Of a DNA stretch of 9,320 bases, positions 5,234 through 9,320 are shown one piece after another. A model generated the notes under the pieces. It saw only the letters and a list, made by a program, of their open reading frames with translations. It made no database searches and was not told the DNA's origin. The stretch comes from JAUWNJ01 sp034190305 (GTDB lineage Bacteria > Planctomycetota > Phycisphaerae > SM23-33). How positions within the stretch are numbered: the first letter of the stretch is position 1; the number at the start of each line of letters is the position of its first letter. The position numbers were made by a program, and so were the translations under genes. The stretch lies in contig JAXHSV010000117.1 in NCBI GenBank assembly GCA_034190305.1, positions 1 to 9,320 of the forward strand, written 5' to 3'.

Positions 5234-6262
5234 ATGTCTGATAATGTAGAGAAAATCCGCGTCGCTCTGATCGGCGGAAGCGGATACGCCGGTTTCGAAG
5301 CAATTCGCCTTCTTCGCCGGCATCCGCAGGCCGAACTGATCGGCATTTTCGGACCCGCAGATGAAGTCGGGCCGATTACCGATTTTTACCCCCTTTTGGG
5401 AAAAACGGTTGAAATGCAGCAGGATTTGTACGACGTCTCTAAGATCGCCGGACGGGCAGACCTGGCGATGCTGGCTGTACCGCACAAAATCGCGATGAGT
5501 TACGTCCCCGCCCTGCGCGATGCCAGCGTCCGCGTTATCGACTGGTCTGCCGATTATCGGCTCAAAGACGCAGCCGAGTACGAAAAATGGTACTGTCCGC
5601 ACACCGATGCGAGACGGCTCGCAAAGTCAGTCTATGGCCTGCCGGAGTATTACGCCGGAAAAATCGCTTCTGCCGGCCTCGTCGCAAACCCAGGCTGTTA
5701 CCCGACTTGCGCGGTGCTGCCGATTGCACCGATACTTAAGGCCGGGCTTATCGAACCGTCCGGCATCGTCGTCAACGCCGTCACCGGCATTAGCGGGGCC
5801 GGGCGAACGCCGTCACCGGCCTACCACTTCCCGCACCGTAACGAAAACTTCGAGCCGTACGCACCCGGCGTCCATCGACACATGCCGGAAATGGAACAGG
5901 TGCTGACGGACATCACAGGCACATCGGTAAAGATCATGTTCGTCCCGCACGTGTGCCCGATGGACCGGGGCATGCTCTGCACCATCTACGCAAAACCGGC
6001 CGGCAAGGTCTCTGCCGAAAAATTGACGGAAGTCCTGCAGGACTCTTACGCCGACGCACCCTTCGTCCGCGTTCGCACCGATGTCCTGCCGGCTACAAAG
6101 TACGTCTCCACGACCAACTTCTGCGACATAGCCTCCCGCGTGGAAAAAGAGACCGTGATTCTTATATCGGCCCTCGACAACCTGCTTAAAGGCGCTTCAG
6201 GACAGGCTGTTCAGAATATGAATATCATGTTCGGCCTGGATGAAACCACGGGATTGTATTAA
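5234..6262 (+). CDS. argC: N-acetyl-gamma-glutamyl-phosphate reductase
   Basis: 342 residues, normal for ArgC. It reduces N-acetylglutamyl-5-phosphate to N-acetylglutamate semialdehyde with NADPH, the third step of arginine synthesis, in the cytoplasm. The NADP-binding loop is IGGSGYAG (13-20). The active-site cysteine is Cys155 in VANPGCYPTCA. VIDWSADYRLKD (101-112) and HRHMPEMEQ are also family-typical, as is VPHVCPMDRGML. The ATG at 5234 follows AGGAG with 6-nt spacing, an ideal SD. ArgJ lies 123 bp downstream in the same direction, which supports a common pathway. The spacer contains a long inverted repeat, so the two may not be tightly co-transcribed. No ARG-box-like operator is obvious. 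Identification is certain. Confidence 0.97.
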   Translation: MSDNVEKIRVALIGGSGYAGFEAIRLLRRHPQAELIGIFGPADEVGPITDFYPLLGKTVEMQQDLYDVSKIAGRADLAMLAVPHKIAMSYVPALRDASVRVIDWSADYRLKDAAEYEKWYCPHTDARRLAKSVYGLPEYYAGKIASAGLVANPGCYPTCAVLPIAPILKAGLIEPSGIVVNAVTGISGAGRTPSPAYHFPHRNENFEPYAPGVHRHMPEMEQVLTDITGTSVKIMFVPHVCPMDRGMLCTIYAKPAGKVSAEKLTEVLQDSYADAPFVRVRTDVLPATKYVSTTNFCDIASRVEKETVILISALDNLLKGASGQAVQNMNIMFGLDETTGLY

Positions 6263-6280
6263 TCATTGAGATAAAGATTG

Positions 6281-6357
6281 CGCCACAGAGGCACAGAGAG
6301 ACAGAGGAGAAAAAGAATTGACTTTTATTTTCTCTGTTCCTCTGTGTCTCTGTGTCG
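6281..6357. repeat. Inverted repeat built from 8-bp CACAGAG-type units, copy 1
   Basis: The left arm (6281-6314) reads CGCCACAGAG, GCACAGAG, AGACAGAG, GAGAAAAA. The right arm (6323-6357) is TTTTATTTTCTCTGTTCCTC followed by TGTGTCTCTGTGTCG, roughly its reverse complement. The arms are 8-bp-periodic and separated by only a few bases, so the transcript could fold into one long hairpin. A T6 run follows at 6366-6371, just before the argJ SD (AGGAG 6373-6377), so the repeat could affect argJ expression. A second copy is at 8986-9065. Confidence 0.85.
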
Positions 6358-6385
6358 TAACTCTGTTTTTTCAGGAGCATAGACA

Positions 6386-7588
6386 ATGGGCCAATCTCGA
6401 CACATAACGCTTCCCGAAGGTTTCATCGCAGCCGGTGTTCATTGCGGTATTAAGACCTCAGGTAGTGAAGACCTTGCCGTAATCGCCTCCAAATCCCAAG
6501 CCTCCGCTGCTTTATTAACCACATCCAACCAGGTCGTCGGCGCTCCGGTCCTCCGCTGCCGACAGGTCCTGCCGAGAGGTTACGGAAAGATTCGCGGAAT
6601 TGTCATAAACTCCGGCATGGCAAATGTTTGCACCGGGCAGCGAGGCGCCGCCGACGCTGAAGCGATGACAGTCCTGACCGCCCGGCTGATCGGCGCCAAA
6701 CCCGACGAGATACTCGTTGCATCCACCGGTGTCATTGGGCATCGCTTGCCCATGCCGAAGATTCGCCGCGGCATCACTGCCGCATGCAGGAACCTCAGCC
6801 GGGGCGACGATGGAGCCGTCCTTCGTGCTATTATGACTACCGACACGAAGGAAAAATCCGCCGTCGTTCAAACTCGCATAGGCAGCGAGAAGGTAACACT
6901 CGCCGGTATCGTCAAGGGCGCCGGTATGATCGCTCCATCTCTTGCGACGATGATCAGCATCATCACCACCGACGCGAAAATTGCACCTTCTCTTCTCTGG
7001 CGGACATTAAAAGCCGTTGCGGCTGAAACCTTCAACGCCGTTACGGTGGATTCCGACCAGTCCACATCGGATACCATCGTTACGCTTGCGTCAGGACTGG
7101 CTGGGACGAAAATCCAATCCGGTTCGTCTGCTCATCGCAAATTCGCCGGCGCGCTCGTTGAGGTCTGTCGGAAACTGGCTGTCGCCATGGCCCGCGACGG
7201 TGAGGGCGCGACCAAACTGATTCAGATAACCGTCAAATCCGCAGCCACAAAAGCCGATGCTGTCGCCGCCTCCAAATCGGTCGCCAACTCACCGCTGGTT
7301 AAATGCGCCGTCCACGGAGCGGATCCGAACTGGGGAAGAATCGTCATGGCCGTAGGAAATAGCACCGCCAATGTGGACCCGGCAAAGATTTCTGTAACTA
7401 TAGGCGACATTAAGACATACGCCAACGGCCTGCCTAGAAACTTCTCCCACCGCGCCGTGCGCGAACACCTCAAAGGCGACACCGTTTTCATTGAAGTGTC
7501 TCTCGGCATGGGACGGGAAAAATTCACAGCCTATACATGCGACCTCTCCGGCGCGTACGTCAAAATAAACGCCGATTACCACACATGA
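6386..7588 (+). CDS. argJ: Glutamate N-acetyltransferase / amino-acid N-acetyltransferase (ArgJ)
   Basis: 400 residues. ArgJ moves the acetyl group from N-acetylornithine to glutamate, closing the acetyl cycle of arginine synthesis; some members also use acetyl-CoA, and the sequence does not settle which. It is made as one chain that cuts itself into alpha and beta parts: the site is KGAGMIAPSLATM (177-189), with cleavage expected between Ala187 and the new N-terminal nucleophile Thr188. The oxyanion Thr-Gly is seen as VASTGVIGH (111-119), and DGEGATKL lies in the beta part. The usual NSGNAN is NSGMAN here (75-80), a mild deviation. The C-terminus ends NADYHT, close to the family's usual NA-Tyr-Thr-type end, so the protein is complete. 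ATG 6386 follows AGGAG with 8-nt spacing. ArgC lies directly upstream. Confidence 0.97.
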   Translation: MGQSRHITLPEGFIAAGVHCGIKTSGSEDLAVIASKSQASAALLTTSNQVVGAPVLRCRQVLPRGYGKIRGIVINSGMANVCTGQRGAADAEAMTVLTARLIGAKPDEILVASTGVIGHRLPMPKIRRGITAACRNLSRGDDGAVLRAIMTTDTKEKSAVVQTRIGSEKVTLAGIVKGAGMIAPSLATMISIITTDAKIAPSLLWRTLKAVAAETFNAVTVDSDQSTSDTIVTLASGLAGTKIQSGSSAHRKFAGALVEVCRKLAVAMARDGEGATKLIQITVKSAATKADAVAASKSVANSPLVKCAVHGADPNWGRIVMAVGNSTANVDPAKISVTIGDIKTYANGLPRNFSHRAVREHLKGDTVFIEVSLGMGREKFTAYTCDLSGAYVKINADYHT

Positions 7589-7716
7589 TATATTCTCAAT
7601 AAATCTATATTTCATCATACATACAGCAGGACGTGAGATTGCGTAAAGTATTTTGTGTATGTTCCGAAAACGGACAAACGCAGGTTTTCGCAAAATCGGT
7701 CGAAGAGCGGACATTA

Positions 7717-7744
7717 CAGCCCAGCCATGGCTATGGCTGGGCTG
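7717..7744. repeat. Perfect 12-bp hairpin between argJ and gpsA
   Basis: CAGCCCAGCCAT (7717-7728) and ATGGCTGGGCTG (7733-7744) are perfect reverse complements around the loop GGCT. No T-run follows on either strand, so it is not a standard intrinsic terminator, although it may still end or stabilise the argJ transcript. The rest of the 279-bp argJ-gpsA spacer holds the gpsA promoter candidate and no supported gene. Confidence 0.8.
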
Positions 7745-7830
7745 AGTCTTGCGTTATAACTTGTTCGTCATTTCTGATGCCGCCGCAAACTTACACAAAA
7801 TATCTTACTCAACCGGACGGGGAGAAACTC

Positions 7831-7859
7831 TGGACAATTCGTCTAAGTATCGTTACAGT
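7831..7859 (+). promoter_or_regulatory. Candidate gpsA promoter, implying a leaderless mRNA
   Basis: TGGACA (7831-7836, five of six) and TACAGT (7854-7859, four of six) are separated by exactly 17 bp. The -10 ends 8 bp before the gpsA ATG at 7868, placing the start point at about 7865-7868. There is no SD in TTTTGTCAT before the ATG, which agrees with leaderless initiation. Confidence 0.45.
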
Positions 7860-7867
7860 TTTGTCAT

Positions 7868-8878
7868 ATGAGTGATATTATCGCAATCATCGGTGACGGT
7901 GCAATGGCGATTGTGTGCGCGGGGATACTTGCCGGAAAGGGCTTGGCCGTCAGTCTTTGGAGCGCCTTCGAGCAGAACGCCGAGACGATGCGACGCACAG
8001 GCCGGAACGAGCGTTTCCTTCCCGGCGCCCAACTACCGGATGGGATGAAGATCACGACAGACCCAGCAGAGGCTTTCTCCGACGCATTGATTGCAGTCTC
8101 TGCTGTACCGGCCCAATATACTCGCACTGTATGGGAGCGCCTCAAGCAGCACTATCCAAACGATCTGCCGATATGTTCTGTTACCAAGGGTATCGAAAAC
8201 AAAACTCTGCTCCGCCCCTCGCAGATACTAGCAGACGTCCTGACAGGTTCGCCCAATAACCCCTTGCCTGTAGTTGCTCTTTCCGGCCCCAGCATAGCAG
8301 CCGAACTTGTGGAAAATCTACCCGCTACCGTCGTATCGGCATCGGCGGATGAGAAACTCGCACAAAAGGTCCAGAAACTATTTACGACCGATTTTTTTCG
8401 CATCTATACCAATACGGACATCGTAGGCGTTGAAGTAGCCGCTGCTACAAAAAATGTCATTGCAATCGCTGCCGGTGTGCTCGACGGCCTGCGGGCGGGC
8501 GATAACGCAAAGGCAGCTCTGTTGACGAGAGGATTGGTGGAGATAACCCGCCTGGGCATTGCGGCAGGAGGGCGAAGGGAAACTTTCTCAGGCCTGGCGG
8601 GGCTTGGAGACCTGGTAACAACCTGCATAAGCCCACATGGCAGAAACAGATCCTTTGGAGAGGCTGTCGGAAAAGGCGCAAAGCCTGAACAGGTACTGGC
8701 TGGGACCCATAGTGTCGTCGAGGGCGTCGCAACGACACAAAGCGTTCTGGAACTGGCTAAGCAGAAAAATGTGGAAATGCCCATAACACAGGCAGTACAC
8801 GAGGTTATCTTCGAAGACCAACCTCCTCAGCAGGCAATCCTTGACCTTATGTCCAGGCCTTTAAAAGCAGAGGATTAA
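7868..8878 (+). CDS. gpsA: NAD(P)-dependent glycerol-3-phosphate dehydrogenase
   Basis: 336 residues, the usual length. It reduces dihydroxyacetone phosphate to sn-glycerol-3-phosphate for phospholipid synthesis, in the cytoplasm. The N-terminal Rossmann fold begins IIAIIGDGAMAIVCA (4-18). The nucleotide loop reads GDGAMA instead of the common GxGxxG(T/A), so the third Gly is Ala. SVTKGIE (104-110) carries a conserved Lys107, ALSGPSIAAE (137-146) follows, and the catalytic Lys195 is in AAATKNVIAIAAG. The family signature GLAGLGDLVTTCISPHGRNRSFG (242-264) is intact, with Arg259-Asn260-Arg261 for phosphate binding. The ATG at 7868 is the only start that keeps the full strand of the Rossmann fold, despite lacking an SD. 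No terminator is evident after the TAA at 8876-8878. Identification is certain. Confidence 0.96.
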   Translation: MSDIIAIIGDGAMAIVCAGILAGKGLAVSLWSAFEQNAETMRRTGRNERFLPGAQLPDGMKITTDPAEAFSDALIAVSAVPAQYTRTVWERLKQHYPNDLPICSVTKGIENKTLLRPSQILADVLTGSPNNPLPVVALSGPSIAAELVENLPATVVSASADEKLAQKVQKLFTTDFFRIYTNTDIVGVEVAAATKNVIAIAAGVLDGLRAGDNAKAALLTRGLVEITRLGIAAGGRRETFSGLAGLGDLVTTCISPHGRNRSFGEAVGKGAKPEQVLAGTHSVVEGVATTQSVLELAKQKNVEMPITQAVHEVIFEDQPPQQAILDLMSRPLKAED

Positions 8879-8892
8879 CCCCGCAGCAAAAT

Positions 8893-8908
8893 TGTTCCAC
8901 GTGGAACA
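8893..8908. promoter_or_regulatory. parS: parS-like centromere site (ParB-binding palindrome)
   Basis: TGTTCCACGTGGAACA is a perfect 16-bp palindrome and agrees with the known bacterial parS family (TGTTTCACGTGAAACA in Bacillus subtilis, GTTCCACGTGGAAC in pseudomonads). ParB clamps load at such sites and recruit ParA and SMC for chromosome segregation. It lies 15 bp after the gpsA stop in non-coding DNA. Chromosomal parS sites usually sit near the replication origin, but no origin genes are in this window. Confidence 0.8.
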
Positions 8909-8985
8909 TCTGAAAAACGGCGCCCAAGTCCTTGTCATTTTCCGGATATAACTTTGTCAACCTTAAATCTATCAACATGGTTATG

Positions 8986-9065
8986 CGACACAGAGACGCA
9001 GAGAGACAGAGGGTAAAAAAGGAAAAAGATATGATTTTTTCTCTGTTCCTCTGAGATTTTGTGTC
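8986..9065. repeat. Inverted repeat of CACAGAG-type units, copy 2
   Basis: The left arm (8986-9020) reads CGACACAGAGACGCAGAG, AGACAGAG, GGTAAAAAA. The right arm (9034-9065) is ATTTTTTCTCTGTTCC followed by TCTGAGATTTTGTGTC. It matches copy 1 (6281-6357) in both arms and in the A/T-rich centre, so this is a dispersed family and not a one-off hairpin. The right arm carries a few extra bases and is more decayed. Confidence 0.85.
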
Positions 9066-9157
9066 TAATAAATATAATGCCCGGTATTGCTCCTGGATTT
9101 AGGCTCTGTCTGAAAACTATTTCAGTACGTGTTTAGCCTGGAACGGTCGATCATTTT

Positions 9158-9292
9158 AGCCGCGGAGCGGTGTTCGTTTTTAGCCCAGGGTGCCGCCGAA
9201 GGCAAGCCCTGGGTTGCAATGGCGAAACAGAAATCAGCCCCATCGGGGCGCTCGTGGGTATCGGAGACTTCACGAACGCCCCATCCGGGGCT
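9158..9292. repeat. Compound REP-like palindromic element (three successive hairpins)
   Basis: Hairpin 1: GCCGC (9159-9163) with GCGGT (9167-9171), including a G-U pair. Hairpin 2: AGCCCAGGG (9182-9190) with CCCTGGGTT (9207-9215), containing TGCC/GGCA. Hairpin 3: AGCCCC...GGGGCGCTCGTG (9236-9256) with CACGAACGCCCC...GGGGCT (9271-9292), each arm also able to fold by itself (GCCCC/GGGGC twice). No reading frame across it is credible. Such GC-rich clustered palindromes are typical of repetitive extragenic elements; its copy number elsewhere is unknown. Confidence 0.7.
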
Positions 9293-9320
9293 TGAAATTA
9301 TGTGCGCCCTTGAATCCCCA

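Larger units (their letters stand above)
8879..9320. other. Gene-free stretch after gpsA carrying parS, an inverted repeat and a REP-like element
   Basis: I see no supported gene in these 442 bp on either strand. Apart from the parS-like site, the CACAGAG repeat and the palindromic element listed separately, 8910-8985 and 9066-9157 show no clear signal. No T-tailed terminator for gpsA is visible. Confidence 0.7.

Noticed and set aside
7633..7875. Plus-strand ORF between argJ and gpsA
   Set aside because: It contains the perfect hairpin and the gpsA promoter, overlaps the gpsA start, and shows no family features.

Overview
The window looks like chromosomal DNA from a moderately GC-rich bacterium. 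The acidic N-terminal extension on ribosomal protein S9, the ArgC/ArgJ pair, and the intergenic palindromes would fit a planctomycete of the Phycisphaerae type. That placement is an inference from general character, not a match to a reference. Housekeeping genes (rplM-rpsI, argC, argJ, gpsA) alternate with accessory material: a restriction-modification pair, a four-helix-bundle (23S-IVP family) gene inside inverted short-repeat arrays, dispersed inverted repeats and REP-like palindromes.

Layout. 1-185 is the coiled-coil C-terminus of an unidentified protein. 198-240 is a strong hairpin best read as the terminator of a small minus-strand transcription unit (promoter 651-679). Its gene holds 75-bp tandem repeats and its true frame is uncertain. 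776-1909 encodes an unusual two-domain protein: a degenerate P-loop kinase-like half joined to a nucleoside-deoxyribosyltransferase-like half. On the minus strand, 3345-1952 is a compact R-M operon, with a putative PD-(D/E)xK endonuclease 5 bp upstream of a beta-class DNA methyltransferase; both are visibly AT-richer than their neighbours. 3346-3585 has no convincing gene but several hairpins. 3586-4677 is the rplM-rpsI operon with a consensus-like promoter and a terminator. 4685-5214 is the four-helix-bundle gene between inverted arrays of a 7-bp repeat. Then come argC, a short-period inverted repeat, argJ, a spacer with a perfect hairpin, and gpsA.

After gpsA there are about 440 bp without genes. 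This stretch holds a perfect 16-bp parS-like palindrome (8893-8908), a second copy of the inverted repeat found before argJ, and a compound palindromic REP-like element at the right end.

How the genes relate: rplM/rpsI serve the ribosome. ArgC and ArgJ carry out steps of the acetylated arginine route; ArgJ recycles the acetyl group. GpsA makes sn-glycerol-3-phosphate for phospholipids. The R-M pair is a self-contained defence or selfish module. The most notable observations are the parS-like site, the inverted 7-bp arrays around the IVP-family gene, the P-loop/NDT-like fusion, and two genes whose best promoters sit so close to the ATG that leaderless transcripts are predicted.
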